50,853 bases of DNA, taken from positions 54,941-105,793 of the forward strand of contig NZ_NGMO01000003.1 in NCBI RefSeq assembly GCF_002140175.1. The letters run 5' to 3'. This stretch comes from Candidatus Enterococcus wittei. GTDB taxonomy: Bacteria > Bacillota > Bacilli > Lactobacillales > Enterococcaceae. The position numbers and the translations under genes were made by a program. This document shows positions 1 through 9,196 of this stretch, in pieces (the first letter of the stretch is position 1; the number at the start of each line of letters is the position of its first letter). The notes below the pieces were generated by a model. That model had not been told where the DNA came from, ran no database searches, and was given only the letters and a program-made list of their open reading frames with translations.

Positions 1-1250
1 ATCAAGTAAATACGGTCACGAAAATGGAGAAAATTACGGTAACCATAAGCGACTCGTTTGATGACCTTGATTTTATTGTTTGTCCCTTCCAATGCCCCAT
101 TACTATAGGGTGTTTGGAAGGCATTTTTGATTCCTTTTCTGTATTTATTTAAGAAAGTGAGTTTCTTACGAAACCACTCAGGAAGCTGGGTATCTAAGGT
201 ATTCACCACTTCGAAAAAGTCGTTCGTCTCTTTTTGTTTATAGTGATAGAGAAGGAGTTGACAAGTGTCATAAGCTAACTTCAATGTAGAATCATAGCTG
301 AGTAATTCATCGACGATCGCTTTTTCAGTCATCGGACGCTTAAAGGAATAATCATAGCGATAGCGTGAGCTATCTAATAGATAAGAATCCTTTAGGAATA
401 ACTTCCAGTAACGTTTAAATCGTTTATACTTCAGACGATCGTTCTTGCGATAAATGTTCATGATTTGAATCCGTAAATGGTTCAACGCCCGGTGAATATG
501 TTGGATAATATGAAAACGATCCGTGACAATTTGTGCCTGGGGAAAAATACTTTTCGCTAATTCAAAATAAGGAGCGTTCATATCCATGACGATATATTGG
601 ACATTCTCTCTAGCTTGACGGGTATAGCGAGAGAAATAGGTACGTAGATAAGCTAGTTTACGACTTTCAAGAAGACCAAGGATTTGATTCGTTTGACCAT
701 CCATGAAGATAAAACTCATTTTACCCACACAGGATTTCATTGCTTTAAATTCATCAAAGCAATGAACGGAGGGCAAGTAGTCAAAACGCACTTTAACGTT
801 CTTCACAGCCGCTTTCATGATTCGTAAAATCGTTACATCCGATACGAAATATCGAAAGGCAATGTCTTTTCTACTGGAGTTGGTCGCTAATTCTGCCATG
901 ATTTTTCGTTTCAAGTCGACAGAAATCGAACAATTTCTATCGACTAAAGAAGTTTCAGCCGAGAAAGTTGCGCCACACTCTTTACATAGGAATCGAGTTT
1001 TTTTAAGTTTTAAGATTGTTTTACGTGAATGGATCGGTAGTAATTGAATGGTGGTTTGGTGGGTCCCATATTTAATCACTTGTCCTTCATTTTTAACCCC
1101 ACATTTTGTACAACAAGTGGGAGTATAATCTAAGCGTCCATGAATCACGTAGGAGGTAATGCCTCCTTCTTTCTTTTCAGAAAGCCAATTTGTAGGGAAA
1201 ATGATATTTTCATCTGTTAAACCGAGTAATTTTTTAGTATGATAGTCCAT
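1..1250 (-). CDS. ISL3-family transposase (3' end beyond the window)
   Basis: The open frame starts at an ATG at 1250 (MDYHTKKLLGLTDEN...) and stays open to base 1, giving about 416 visible residues; ISL3 transposases are usually about 430, so only the last few are missing. The N-terminal third carries a zinc-finger-like cysteine pattern (CCTKCG ... CKECG), followed by a helix-turn-helix region, as in DNA-binding domains of this family. The DDE catalytic residues are recognisable: Asp in FIFMDGQTNQ, Asp in VTDRFHIIQH and Glu in NGALEGTNNKIK. An upstream AAGGATATC motif (minus strand) is a plausible ribosome site. The reading frame has no stops, so the copy could be active. The frame reads out of the window. 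Confidence 0.9.
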   Translation of the reverse strand, partial: MDYHTKKLLGLTDENIIFPTNWLSEKKEGGITSYVIHGRLDYTPTCCTKCGVKNEGQVIKYGTHQTTIQLLPIHSRKTILKLKKTRFLCKECGATFSAETSLVDRNCSISVDLKRKIMAELATNSSRKDIAFRYFVSDVTILRIMKAAVKNVKVRFDYLPSVHCFDEFKAMKSCVGKMSFIFMDGQTNQILGLLESRKLAYLRTYFSRYTRQARENVQYIVMDMNAPYFELAKSIFPQAQIVTDRFHIIQHIHRALNHLRIQIMNIYRKNDRLKYKRFKRYWKLFLKDSYLLDSSRYRYDYSFKRPMTEKAIVDELLSYDSTLKLAYDTCQLLLYHYKQKETNDFFEVVNTLDTQLPEWFRKKLTFLNKYRKGIKNAFQTPYSNGALEGTNNKIKVIKRVAYGYRNFLHFRDRIYL

Positions 1251-1392
1251 GGAGATATCCTTTCTTGATGAGTTTGGTTTAGTCGACTTAATTCTATCAA
1301 TTTGGATATCTCTTTTTCTATCTTTTTTTACAAAAAAATAGTGTTAGTAGAAAACAAAATTGTTTTCCACCAACACTAGATATTATAGAACC
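1..1392 (-). mobile_element. ISL3-family insertion sequence, partial (5' end and most of the transposase)
   Basis: The element runs off the left edge of the window. Its visible terminus ends at about 1392 with the inverted-repeat-like end GGTTCTATAATATCTAGTG (read on the minus strand). The same end is found at 48223 in a second, decayed copy. Next to the terminus, at 1341-1376, is an imperfect palindrome (GTGTTAGTAGAAAACA pairing with its complement). It could form a hairpin that blocks read-through into the transposase. The flank outside the end is A/T-rich (tttttata), which fits the AT-rich 8-bp targets usual for ISL3, but the other flank is outside the window, so a target duplication cannot be checked. 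Confidence 0.88.
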
Positions 1393-1415
1393 TTTTTATA
1401 AAAAGTAGCTTCTAA

Positions 1416-1475
1416 AAAAACCGAAGGATCTCGAAAATAGAAATAGCTATTTTCAGATTCTTCGGCTTTTTTCAA
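1416..1475 (-). terminator. Rho-independent terminator downstream of the YtxH gene
   Basis: A long stem is formed on the minus strand by GCCGAAGAATCTGAAAATAG and its near-complement, with a six-base loop, followed by a run of T. It lies between the YtxH stop codon and the IS end, so the IS inserted just beyond the natural end of this transcription unit. Confidence 0.85.
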
Positions 1476-1520
1476 AAGTTAGGCATATAGCCTTAACCTT
1501 GTTATTTTTCTTAATTCAAA

Positions 1521-2093
1521 TTATTTGTTTTCTTTGAATGTGTCTTTTAATTCATCTTTGGCATCCTTGGCATCTGCTTTTGCCATATCAGCCATTATTT
1601 TTGCATCTGCTGTTACTGGTTTTGCCTCTTCGATTCCTTCGTTGATCGTATTTCCTGCACGATCTGCAGAATGTTTCATATCAACTAACAGATCTTCTTT
1701 TGTGTCTTTTGCTGTTTCTCCTAGATCTGCCGCTGATTTTTTGAAGCGGTCTGATAAATCTGCTGATTGTTCTTTTAGATTCAAAAGAATATCTTCCGAC
1801 TCATCTTCAGCTGTCATTGCAGAATCGCTGACTGTTTGTTTCACGTTACCTGCTAAGTCTCCTGCTTGTTGAGATAGATCATGTGCTTTTTCTTTGGCAA
1901 TCTCTGATAAAGCTGTTGATTTTTCTTTCGCCATATCCGTATAATCTGATGCCATATCTAAAAAGTCATCTGCTTGTGAAGCTAATTCATCTCTTAATTC
2001 TTTACCTGATTTTGGAGCAAGTAACAATGCTGCAACTGCTGCTGCTGTTCCGCCGATGACTGCACCTAGTAAAAATCCACCTTTTTTTGCCAT
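1521..2093 (-). CDS. YtxH domain-containing protein
   Basis: The 190-residue protein starts with MAKKGGFLLGAVIGGTAAAVAALLLAPKSG, shown here only as the family signature: a short Lys-rich start, one Gly/Ala-rich membrane segment and the APKSGKELR motif typical of YtxH proteins. The rest is an acidic, Ala/Asp/Lys-rich helical region with repeated 'KE/AD/DLS' patterns, likely a long amphipathic helix or coiled coil. YtxH proteins are general-stress proteins of unknown molecular role in Firmicutes. The start at 2093 has a strong GGAGG site that lies inside the end of the upstream DUF948 gene, two bases away, so the two are co-translated. A terminator follows at 1416-1475. Confidence 0.85.
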   Translation of the reverse strand: MAKKGGFLLGAVIGGTAAAVAALLLAPKSGKELRDELASQADDFLDMASDYTDMAKEKSTALSEIAKEKAHDLSQQAGDLAGNVKQTVSDSAMTAEDESEDILLNLKEQSADLSDRFKKSAADLGETAKDTKEDLLVDMKHSADRAGNTINEGIEEAKPVTADAKIMADMAKADAKDAKDELKDTFKENK

Positions 2094-2095
2094 AA

Positions 2096-2536
2096 TTAAT
2101 TTCCTCCTGTCATTTCTGGTTGTTTTTTATGCTTGAAAAACTTCATCGCAGTACCACCAACTTTACCTACTACTGTTGCTTTAGCGGTTGTTTTGCCGAT
2201 ACCACCGACTTTCGTCACGATGTTTTTACTTGAATGATTTAATTCTGAAACACTTTCACTTAAATCAGCGACTGCTGTAAATAAAGGATCGATGGTTGCC
2301 ACTTTACCGTTGATATCTAAAAGCAGTTCATTGCTCTTGACTAAGAGCCCCTCCACTTGCCTTGATAAAAGATCAACATCTTTTGTGACCACTTCAATCG
2401 TCGTATTTGCTTCAGCTACTGTTTGATCGACTTTTTCTAATGTCTTAGACACTTGCAACAATACACGTACAATAAAAACAACGAGTATGGCAAATGCCAC
2501 TGCGGCAATCAAACCAGCTATTTCTCCACCTGTCAT
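2096..2536 (-). CDS. DUF948 domain-containing membrane protein
   Basis: The protein has 146 residues from the ATG at 2536, preceded by a GGGGG ribosome site seven bases upstream; a TTG two codons earlier is too close to that site. The N-terminal ~30 residues form one hydrophobic membrane helix (IAGLIAAVAFAILVVFIVRV). The rest is a predicted helical region rich in Val/Asp/Lys heptads (VDQTVAEANTTIEVVTKDVD), as in DUF948 proteins, followed by a basic tail. Such proteins are commonly paired with YtxH proteins, as here; the function is unknown. The pair follows the terminator of galU and probably has its own promoter. Confidence 0.85.
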   Translation of the reverse strand: MTGGEIAGLIAAVAFAILVVFIVRVLLQVSKTLEKVDQTVAEANTTIEVVTKDVDLLSRQVEGLLVKSNELLLDINGKVATIDPLFTAVADLSESVSELNHSSKNIVTKVGGIGKTTAKATVVGKVGGTAMKFFKHKKQPEMTGGN

Positions 2537-2609
2537 AGTCAAGCCCCCTTTTTACTCTACTCTCTATTAGAATAGCATTTTCACATTTTTTAAACAAATA
2601 TAAAACAGT

Positions 2610-2652
2610 AAAGCTTCAACTACTTGTAGTTTGACGAGCAGCTGAAGCTTTT
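2610..2652 (-). terminator. Terminator after galU
   Basis: AAAGCTTCA and TGAAGCTTT form an arm pair around a roughly 20-base loop, flanked by T-rich sequence on either strand. It ends the hprK-lgt-gpsA-galU unit and separates it from DUF948-YtxH. Confidence 0.7.
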
Positions 2653-2660
2653 TTTAATCA

Positions 2661-3593
2661 TTACTTTTTGTTTTTAGGTTCTGTTGGTTCCTTTACTTCA
2701 TTGACCGGAGACGGCGTATCTGCTGCTAAAGACTTGCCCAGTTCCATGATATATTCTTTTAATGGTGCACCAACTTCAGGATGTGTCAGACCATATTCAA
2801 TACTTGTCTTCATAAAGCCAAACTTATCTCCTACATCATAACGATGACCGGTAAATTTACGTGCAAATACGCGTTGTGTTTTATTCAACGTATCAATCGC
2901 ATCTGTTAATTGGATTTCGTTTCCGGCACCTGGTTTTTGCTCAGCTAATACATCAAAAATCTCTGGTGTGAGTAGATAGCGTCCAATAATTGCTAAATCA
3001 CTTGGTGCTTTACTTGGTTCAGGTTTTTCAACAAAGTCTTTTACATTGAAAAGTCCTTCTTCCAATTCTTCTCCTGGATTGATGATCCCATATTTAGAAG
3101 TATCTTTATGAGGCACTTGCATAACTGCAATCGTTGAAGCATGTGTGCGCTCATAATCATTGATCAATTGTTGGGTCAATGGAATCTCATCTTCCATGAT
3201 ATCATCGCCCAACATGACAACAAAAGGTTCATTTCCAATAAATGCTCTTGCTTGTAAAACTGCATGTCCTAATCCTTTAGGGTGAGATTGACGAATAAAG
3301 TGAAGATTGACATCAGTTGTTTCTTCTACTAATTTCAATAACTCAGTTTTTCCTTTTTCTCCTAGGTTTGTTTCTAATTCAATATTTGAGTCGAAGTGAT
3401 CTTCAATTGGTCGTTTTGCTTTTCCTGTTACGATCAGGATATCTTCAATCCCTGAATTCAATGCTTCTTCTACAATAAATTGAATAGTTGGCTTATCTAC
3501 GATTGGTAGCATTTCTTTTGCCATTGCTTTTGTTGCTGGTAAAAATCTTGTACCTAGTCCTGCTGCTGGAATAACTGCTTTCTTTACTTTCAT
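2661..3593 (-). CDS. galU: UTP-glucose-1-phosphate uridylyltransferase
   Basis: The enzyme makes UDP-glucose from glucose-1-phosphate and UTP, feeding glycolipid, polysaccharide and teichoic-acid glycosylation in the cytoplasm. The 310-residue length fits GalU. The nucleotidyltransferase signature [20 protein letters not shown] is at residues ~10-30, followed by VDKPTIQF, the LGDDIMEDE loop and the substrate-binding region [10 protein letters not shown]. The last ~25 residues form a Pro/Glu/Lys-rich tail that GalU does not need. The start at 3593 has AGGAGAG upstream. It lies 13 bases after gpsA and is the last gene of the hprK-lgt-gpsA-galU unit. Confidence 0.95.
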   Translation of the reverse strand: MKVKKAVIPAAGLGTRFLPATKAMAKEMLPIVDKPTIQFIVEEALNSGIEDILIVTGKAKRPIEDHFDSNIELETNLGEKGKTELLKLVEETTDVNLHFIRQSHPKGLGHAVLQARAFIGNEPFVVMLGDDIMEDEIPLTQQLINDYERTHASTIAVMQVPHKDTSKYGIINPGEELEEGLFNVKDFVEKPEPSKAPSDLAIIGRYLLTPEIFDVLAEQKPGAGNEIQLTDAIDTLNKTQRVFARKFTGHRYDVGDKFGFMKTSIEYGLTHPEVGAPLKEYIMELGKSLAADTPSPVNEVKEPTEPKNKK

Positions 3594-3606
3594 TTCTTCT
3601 CTCTCC

Positions 3607-4632
3607 TTAAAAAAATGTTAATTTAAATTCATTTTCTGGCTTACCCTCTCGCAACATGATTTCTGTTGCTGCTTTATTGATATCTTTTCCTTCATAAAGC
3701 ACTTCATAGATTGTTTGAGTAATCGGCATCTCAATATCCATCATTTGGGCCAACTCTCGGGCAGCTTTTGTTGTTTGGACACCTTCCACTACCATGCCCA
3801 TGTTTTCCAAAATCTCATGTAATTCCTGTCCTTGTCCTAGTAAGTTCCCGGCACGCCAATTTCTAGAGTGGACACTGGTACAGGTCACGATTAGATCTCC
3901 AACACCACTCAAGCCAATAAACGTCAATGGATTAGCCCCCATTGCTACACCTAGACGGCTGATTTCCGCTAGACCTCTAGTGATGATTGCAGCTTTTGCA
4001 TCATCGCCAAAACCCAGTCCATGGATTGCACCAGCTCCAATAGCAATGATGTTTTTCAACGCTGCCCCCATCTCTACTCCGATCACATCAGGATTGGTAT
4101 AAATACGAAAATAATGATTCATAAATAGCATTTGTACAAAGTTAGCGGCATCTGCTTCAGTACTTGCTGCTGTGATCGTTGTGATATCGTGACGTGCGAC
4201 TTCCTCCGCATGACTTGGACCAGATAAAACAGCGATGCCTTTTCTTTTTTCTGGTGGAATCTCTTCTGCTAAAATCTCAGAAATTCGCTTATGCGTACCC
4301 TGCTCTAATCCTTTACTGGCATGGATGATCACAGGTTTAGTTTGTAACACCTCGACCAGCTCTTGTGCTACCGAACGAATAGCCTTCGTTGGTACGACGA
4401 CAAGAATTGCATCTGTTTCTGCTACCGCTTTTACCATGTCAGTGAAAGCTATGATCGATTCTGGTAATGGATGGTCTGGTAAGTAGCGTTTATTCGTATG
4501 TCGCTCATTGATTTCGGTCATTTGATCCGCACGGTGTCCCCAAATGCGAACATCATGCCCATTCTCAGCCAGCACTTGTGCTAAAGCTGTTCCCCAAGAA
4601 CCGGCCCCTAAAACCGCTACTCTATATTTCAT
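3607..4632 (-). CDS. gpsA: NAD(P)H-dependent glycerol-3-phosphate dehydrogenase
   Basis: This cytoplasmic enzyme reduces dihydroxyacetone phosphate to sn-glycerol-3-phosphate, the backbone for phospholipids and lipoteichoic acid. The 341-residue protein opens with the Rossmann motif [20 protein letters not shown]. The conserved [11 protein letters not shown] segment and the catalytic-lysine segment [18 protein letters not shown] follow, with [14 protein letters not shown] in the C-terminal domain. The start has an AGGAGTGG ribosome site. It lies between lgt and galU in one transcription unit, grouping envelope-lipid genes. Confidence 0.96.
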   Translation of the reverse strand: MKYRVAVLGAGSWGTALAQVLAENGHDVRIWGHRADQMTEINERHTNKRYLPDHPLPESIIAFTDMVKAVAETDAILVVVPTKAIRSVAQELVEVLQTKPVIIHASKGLEQGTHKRISEILAEEIPPEKRKGIAVLSGPSHAEEVARHDITTITAASTEADAANFVQMLFMNHYFRIYTNPDVIGVEMGAALKNIIAIGAGAIHGLGFGDDAKAAIITRGLAEISRLGVAMGANPLTFIGLSGVGDLIVTCTSVHSRNWRAGNLLGQGQELHEILENMGMVVEGVQTTKAARELAQMMDIEMPITQTIYEVLYEGKDINKAATEIMLREGKPENEFKLTFF

Positions 4633-4676
4633 TCTACCACTCCTGCCATATTTTTCATTTTTTTAGCTTTTGAAAC

Positions 4677-5507
4677 TCAAAGAAAAAGTTGATTTTGTCC
4701 TAGACTCCGGTCATAATCCGGTAAATCACCTTTTTTTCTTCGCCAAATAAATAATACAATTGAACCAATAAATAAAACAACCGATAATAACTGAGAAACG
4801 CGGATTGTATTGAAAAGATACAAGCTGTCCGTTCTTAATCCTTCAATGAAGAAACGTCCAAAGCTATACCATATCAAGTAACTAAGGGTGATTTCCCCTT
4901 TTTTCAAAAAATGTGGTTTCTTTCGTAAAAACAAAATTAATATAACACCTACTAAGCTCCAAAGAGACTCATAAAGAAACGTTGGTTGCCGATAGATCCC
5001 ATCAATATACATATTATCAATAATAAATTGAGGTAAATGTAGATTTTCCAAAAAAGTTCTAGTGGTATCCGGACCATAAGCTTCATGATTCATAAAATTT
5101 CCCCATCGGCCGATCGCTTGCGCTAATAAAACGCTTGGTGCGGCAATGTCTAGAAATGTCCATAAATCAATGAAGTGATACTTTGTATAAAAATAAAGCG
5201 TGATTGCTCCAGCAATCAATCCGCCATAAATAGCTAAACCACCAGAACGGATATTAAATATTTGGATAGGATCTTCTAAATATTGAGGTAGGTCAAATAA
5301 GATATAATATAAGCGTGCACCGATAATTGAAATTGGTAGCCCCCACAACATAAAATCAGTGACATCGTCTGCTCTTAAGCCTACTCTCACAGCTTCTCGA
5401 CTACTTAGCCACATAGCAATGACAATCCCAGAAACGATGATCAATGCATACCAATAGATAGGTATCCCTAAAAGGTCAAATGCGACCCGATTGACTTGTG
5501 CAACCAT
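4677..5507 (-). CDS. lgt: Phosphatidylglycerol-prolipoprotein diacylglyceryl transferase
   Basis: Lgt is an integral membrane enzyme that transfers diacylglycerol from phosphatidylglycerol to the lipobox cysteine of prolipoproteins, the first step of lipoprotein maturation. The 276-residue protein has about seven hydrophobic segments. It carries the Lgt signature GRWGNFMNHEAYGPDT, the SGGLAIYGGLIAG segment and the C-terminal GRFFIEGLRTDSL with its conserved Glu and Arg. The start has an AAGGAGTGG site, 14 bases after hprK. The hprK-lgt pairing is typical of Firmicutes. PstS in this window carries a lipobox and would be one of its substrates. Confidence 0.96.
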   Translation of the reverse strand: MVAQVNRVAFDLLGIPIYWYALIIVSGIVIAMWLSSREAVRVGLRADDVTDFMLWGLPISIIGARLYYILFDLPQYLEDPIQIFNIRSGGLAIYGGLIAGAITLYFYTKYHFIDLWTFLDIAAPSVLLAQAIGRWGNFMNHEAYGPDTTRTFLENLHLPQFIIDNMYIDGIYRQPTFLYESLWSLVGVILILFLRKKPHFLKKGEITLSYLIWYSFGRFFIEGLRTDSLYLFNTIRVSQLLSVVLFIGSIVLFIWRRKKGDLPDYDRSLGQNQLFL

Positions 5508-5521
5508 ACTTCCACTCCTTG

Positions 5522-6460
5522 TTATTGACCTGCTGAATTTTCTTCAATCAGTCGGCTTAATCGTTCTTCAAATGTTTTCGTCGCATCAAAGCCCATCGTT
5601 TTGGCACGGAAATTCATCGCCGCTACTTCGATGATGATCGCAACGTTTCGACCAGTTTTAACTGGGATCTTGATTTGCGGAATGCCCACTTCTGCAATCT
5701 CTACAGAAGTATCTTCAGAACCTAAACGATCGTACTTTTTATCTTTGGCCCATGCTTCTAAATAGACCGCCAATTGGACTTGCATCGATCCTCTGACCGC
5801 ACTAGCTCCGAATAGATTCATTACGTCAATAATTCCAATACCTCGGATCTCAATCAAATGTTCCAAGATTTTTGGTGGCTCACCAATAACTGTCAATTCG
5901 TCTTGTTGATAGACATCGACACGATCATCCGCAATCAATCGATGACCTCTTTTAATCAGCTCTAAGGCAGTTTCACTTTTACCAATACCGCTATCTCCCT
6001 GGATCAGTACGCCCAATCCATAAACATCAACTAATACTCCATGGACACTTGTCCTTGGAGCTAAGCGACCATCAAGATAACTGGATAATTCTCCCAATAA
6101 CCGTGAAGTCGAAATTGGTGAGCGTAAAACAGCCATACCATATTCATTTGCTGCTTGGATCATCTCTTCGGGTGCTGCTAATCCTCTAGAAATAATAAAT
6201 GCAGGCATATCTTCACTACATAACCGACGCATGATCATTAATCGTTCTTCGGGAATCATCCGTTCTGCAAAGCTTATTTCTTTACTCCCAAATAACTGAA
6301 GACGATCATGGGAATAGTAATTAAAATAACCAGTCAATTCTAGACCTGGTCTTGAGATATCACCTGTTACGATGACACGATTCAAACTTTCTTCATCGCC
6401 CGTGACGATTTCTAATGATAATTTTTCTACTAATTGGCTCACTTTTACCACTTCTGCCAT
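5522..6460 (-). CDS. hprK: HPr kinase/phosphorylase
   Basis: HprK phosphorylates and dephosphorylates Ser46 of HPr, the master switch of carbon catabolite control in Firmicutes. The 312-residue length fits. The P-loop GDSGIGKS is at residues 155-162, and the family signature [13 protein letters not shown] follows, with KIPVKTGRN near the C-terminus. The start at 6460 has a GAGGTAG site. It is the first gene of the hprK-lgt-gpsA-galU unit; a promoter should lie in 6461-6600, where I see only a weak TAAAAT -10 candidate. Confidence 0.96.
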   Translation of the reverse strand: MAEVVKVSQLVEKLSLEIVTGDEESLNRVIVTGDISRPGLELTGYFNYYSHDRLQLFGSKEISFAERMIPEERLMIMRRLCSEDMPAFIISRGLAAPEEMIQAANEYGMAVLRSPISTSRLLGELSSYLDGRLAPRTSVHGVLVDVYGLGVLIQGDSGIGKSETALELIKRGHRLIADDRVDVYQQDELTVIGEPPKILEHLIEIRGIGIIDVMNLFGASAVRGSMQVQLAVYLEAWAKDKKYDRLGSEDTSVEIAEVGIPQIKIPVKTGRNVAIIIEVAAMNFRAKTMGFDATKTFEERLSRLIEENSAGQ

Positions 6461-6822
6461 TTGTGCTACCTCATTTCTATTAGACTGTTCTCTTTCATTT
6501 TAGCATTCTCAGGCTAAAAGTACTACCAATAAAAAAAACAGGCTTCATTCATCATTTTATTTATATTTTTTAGTGTCCCCCTCAAAGAAAACGCTGTTTT
6601 AAACGCACAAAATAAAAAAAGTATGGAACAAAAGTGTTATTTACTTTTGTTTCACACTCTAAATACACATCAACAGCGAAAGCAGAAGTAACTCCTTCGA
6701 AAATAGACTGAAATTCACAATAACTTGAAAAGCAATTTCGTGAATTTCTTCTTATTTCTCGGAGTTAAATACTTCTGCCCCAGCCTCTTTTGTTTGTTTA
6801 TGGATTGCATTTATCCATTTTC
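6461..6822. other. Intergenic region between liaZ and hprK
   Basis: No credible gene is seen. The region holds the leader and presumed promoter of hprK and the terminator of the lia operon at 6612-6657. The remaining bases are AT-rich without clear structure. Confidence 0.6.
6612..6657 (-). terminator. Terminator of the liaXYZ operon
   Basis: On the minus strand GAAACAAAAGT and ACTTTTGTTCC form an 11-bp stem with one G-U pair and a seven-base loop, followed by ATACTTTTTTTATTTT. It sits about 165 bases after the liaZ stop codon, leaving a long 3' untranslated region. Confidence 0.8.
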
Positions 6823-7179
6823 TCATCGTTTCTTACTGCTGTTATGTCCACTTACAATGACATTTACTAAGGACATCACGATTGCCGCAATCAATGCTGC
6901 ACCAAAAGAAGAGAAACTGAAATTGGTTGCACCGACAAAAAATGAAGTCATTTTCAACATCAGTGCATTGATCACAAACGTAAATAAACCAAAAGTAAGT
7001 AGCGTGAACGGAATAGAAAAGAACATAATGACTGGCTTGATCAGTACATTTAAGATAGAAAGGACAAAACTAGCAACTACGGCTGTCCAAATGCTATCAA
7101 TATAAATCATATTAGGAAAGATGACCGCCAGGGAGATGAATGTCAACGTTGTTACAATAATTCGCTGAAAGTATGACAT
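6823..7179 (-). CDS. liaZ: LiaZ-like phage-holin-family (YvlD) membrane protein
   Basis: The 118-residue protein has four hydrophobic segments and the YvlD/holin-4 family pattern (SILNVLIKPVIMFFSIPFT, LLTFGLFTFVINALML), ending in a short basic tail. In E. faecalis the homologue is LiaZ, third gene of the liaXYZ operon controlled by the LiaFSR envelope-stress system; its molecular role is not settled. Its ATG overlaps the stop of liaY by one base (TAATG), indicating translational coupling. The symbol is assigned from the gene order liaX-liaY-liaZ together with family membership. Confidence 0.85.
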   Translation of the reverse strand: MSYFQRIIVTTLTFISLAVIFPNMIYIDSIWTAVVASFVLSILNVLIKPVIMFFSIPFTLLTFGLFTFVINALMLKMTSFFVGATNFSFSSFGAALIAAIVMSLVNVIVSGHNSSKKR

Positions 7180-7484
7180 TAGAAGTCACTCCATTCATCA
7201 TCGTTGACTTTCTCCGCCTCTTTTCGTTTACTTGATGGTTCACGATAATTATTTTTTTGGTAATAATCATTGTCATGTCCATACCGTCTTTGTGTATTCT
7301 TTGCTGATGGAATAATCAAAGCTAATAAGATATACAAAATGATTGGGCTACCAAATGCTACTAAACTTAAGAAGACATAAATGACACGTACCACTGTTGG
7401 ATCAATTCCGATATACTCGGCAATACCCGCCAAAGTACCTGTCAAAACAATATTCTTGTTAGATTTCGTCAATTTTTTTCTCAT
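7179..7484 (-). CDS. liaY: LiaY-like PspC domain protein
   Basis: The start chosen is the ATG at 7484 (MRKKLTKSNKN), which has AGAGGTG seven bases upstream; a GTG three codons earlier overlaps that site. The ~101-residue protein has the PspC pattern: a basic start, TLAGIAEYIGIDPTVVRVIY, and a long hydrophobic segment (FLSLVAFGSPIILYILLALI), then a charged, disordered C-terminal tail. In enterococci LiaY is a membrane partner of LiaX and is linked to redistribution of anionic phospholipids under daptomycin stress (known for the family). It lies between liaX and liaZ and is coupled to liaZ by a one-base overlap. Confidence 0.87.
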   Translation of the reverse strand: MRKKLTKSNKNIVLTGTLAGIAEYIGIDPTVVRVIYVFLSLVAFGSPIILYILLALIIPSAKNTQRRYGHDNDYYQKNNYREPSSKRKEAEKVNDDEWSDF

Positions 7485-7561
7485 TATTTTCACCTCTGTT
7501 CTATCATTTTAATGGAAGAAAGTTCTGATGACAATTCTACTTTTTCATTTCTAAGCTTTAA

Positions 7562-7607
7562 GTGAACGATCTTTACCCGTACCTGAGTATGAAGTAAAGA
7601 TCTTCAC
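7562..7607 (-). other. Intra-operon hairpin between liaX and liaY
   Basis: GTGAAGATCTTTAC and GTAAAGATCGTTCAC pair over 14 positions with one bulged base around a 17-base loop. No T-run follows on the minus strand, so it looks more like an mRNA stability or processing element, or a weak attenuator, than a full terminator. It lies in the 140-base gap between liaX and liaY. Confidence 0.6.
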
Positions 7608-7624
7608 TTCAAAGCGAAAAGGTA

Positions 7625-9196
7625 TTACTTGTCTGTGTCTTTTAAATAGATACTTCCGGTTGTCGTTGAAAGTTGTATTTTTGCCATTTCTTTTTCGGAA
7701 ACTCGACGGAACTGCAACATTTGATTGGTCCGTTCTTTTTTTTCCCGAATGATCTCGTAATCTGTCATGCGACTGTTAATACTACCTAGACTAGTCTTTG
7801 CATGACCTTCTACACCAAGAGTTGTTGGTAAAGCCACTTTGACATTTCCATTCACAGAACTTGCTTCAATTTTTTTCAATCGATCTTCTCTTACTGTTAG
7901 TCGTACATCGCCATTGACTAGTGAGATAGAAAGATTTTCTGGTGTAGCACCGAATGTAACTGTTCCATTGACTGTTTCAATGATCGAATCTAAAATATCT
8001 CCATTTTGCACTTCGATATTCCCATTGACTCCTTCGATTTCAAGCATGGTAGCAGTTAGATGATCCACAGTAATATTGCCATTCGTGGATTTAGCATAGA
8101 TATCTTTTCCATCTAATTCTTCAATCACGATATTCCCATTTAATAACTTGATTGCTGTATGATCGTATGTTCTTTGAGGTAAATAGAAAACTAAATCCGC
8201 ACGTATGCGTTTATTAGGGATTTGGAATGAAATATGTTCATCATTCACTTCGATTTGGCTACGTTCTGAAAAAGCTTCAAATGGTTCTGATCCCATTTTG
8301 CCGTATAGTTTGATTTTGGCTTCTACTTTCACATCTTCGCTATCCCATGTCTTCAACGTGACATTTCCATTAGCTGCTTTGATATCAAGGATGCTTCCTG
8401 CAGGTGCTTTATAATAAAATTCATGTTCGAATTTTGTGGTCGCAATACCTGGAACACGTAAATTGACATCTTTCCATTCCATATTGTCATTCACCGTTTC
8501 GGATACACTTTGGAATGTTTGCTTCAAGAATTTACCTAATTGTGAACCTGCTTCTGACATTTTTTCTCCAACTTGATTCAAAGTATCATTGGCTTGTTCT
8601 TTCCAATCTTCTGGTAATTCAAATTTTTCAGCAAGTGTACCTTTCTTTTCAGCCCATTGATTTTTACGAATATCTTTTAGTTCTACTTCAAGTCTTAGCT
8701 TTTCTTCTCTCAAAGCATCACCTGTTACTTCTAATTCTTTGACTTCGTTTTCTAATGTTTGACGTTGTGTTAATTCTTCGTCTGTTAGTTGATCAAGTTC
8801 TTCTTTCGTATTAAGCTGCATCAATATTTCCTGTTTGTTATTGTATGCTGCTTCATTTTCAGCTAATTTTTCATTGACCTCATCTAAATGGGCAGATGCC
8901 TTATTCGCATTCGTTGCTAATTCATCTAAAATTTTCTCTAAGTTTTCTTGATCTTCTTTTTCTTTTTGTTTTGGATCTTCTTTTACAGAAGTTGATTCCT
9001 TTGTGCCATTTTCAAATCCATCAACCAAGCGACTTGCTTCATCTTGTTCTCTGCGACTGGCATTTACTCGATCCGCGTCTTTTGCAATTTGTTTTTCATC
9101 TTTTTCAGTAGCCATACTTTCCAATAAGTCTAAACCTTCTTCAGTTGAAAGGATTCCTTTTTTTACTAATTCTAAAATACGTTCTCTTTCTTTCAT
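7625..9196 (-). CDS. liaX: LiaX-like DUF4097 envelope-stress protein
   Basis: I place the start at 9196 (MKERERILELVKKG), where AAGGAGG lies eight bases upstream, giving 523 residues; longer upstream frames have no ribosome site. The N-terminus is a short SHOCT-like helix-loop-helix (ILELVKKGILSTEEGLDLLE), followed to residue ~240 by a charged coiled coil. The C-terminal half is a DUF4097 beta-solenoid with at least seven 'NGN/NGD' turns (AANGNVTL, LLNGNIVI, GVNGNIEV, LVNGDVRL and others). In E. faecalis LiaX senses daptomycin and antimicrobial peptides and controls the LiaR-mediated membrane response. Gene order liaX-liaY-liaZ supports the name. Confidence 0.9.
   Translation of the reverse strand: MKERERILELVKKGILSTEEGLDLLESMATEKDEKQIAKDADRVNASRREQDEASRLVDGFENGTKESTSVKEDPKQKEKEDQENLEKILDELATNANKASAHLDEVNEKLAENEAAYNNKQEILMQLNTKEELDQLTDEELTQRQTLENEVKELEVTGDALREEKLRLEVELKDIRKNQWAEKKGTLAEKFELPEDWKEQANDTLNQVGEKMSEAGSQLGKFLKQTFQSVSETVNDNMEWKDVNLRVPGIATTKFEHEFYYKAPAGSILDIKAANGNVTLKTWDSEDVKVEAKIKLYGKMGSEPFEAFSERSQIEVNDEHISFQIPNKRIRADLVFYLPQRTYDHTAIKLLNGNIVIEELDGKDIYAKSTNGNITVDHLTATMLEIEGVNGNIEVQNGDILDSIIETVNGTVTFGATPENLSISLVNGDVRLTVREDRLKKIEASSVNGNVKVALPTTLGVEGHAKTSLGSINSRMTDYEIIREKKERTNQMLQFRRVSEKEMAKIQLSTTTGSIYLKDTDK

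Noticed and set aside
817-1047. A 76-codon plus-strand frame within the left IS
   Set aside because: Antisense to the intact ISL3 transposase frame.
6725-7105. A 126-codon plus-strand frame
   Set aside because: It is antisense to liaZ, which has full family resemblance and translational coupling to liaY.
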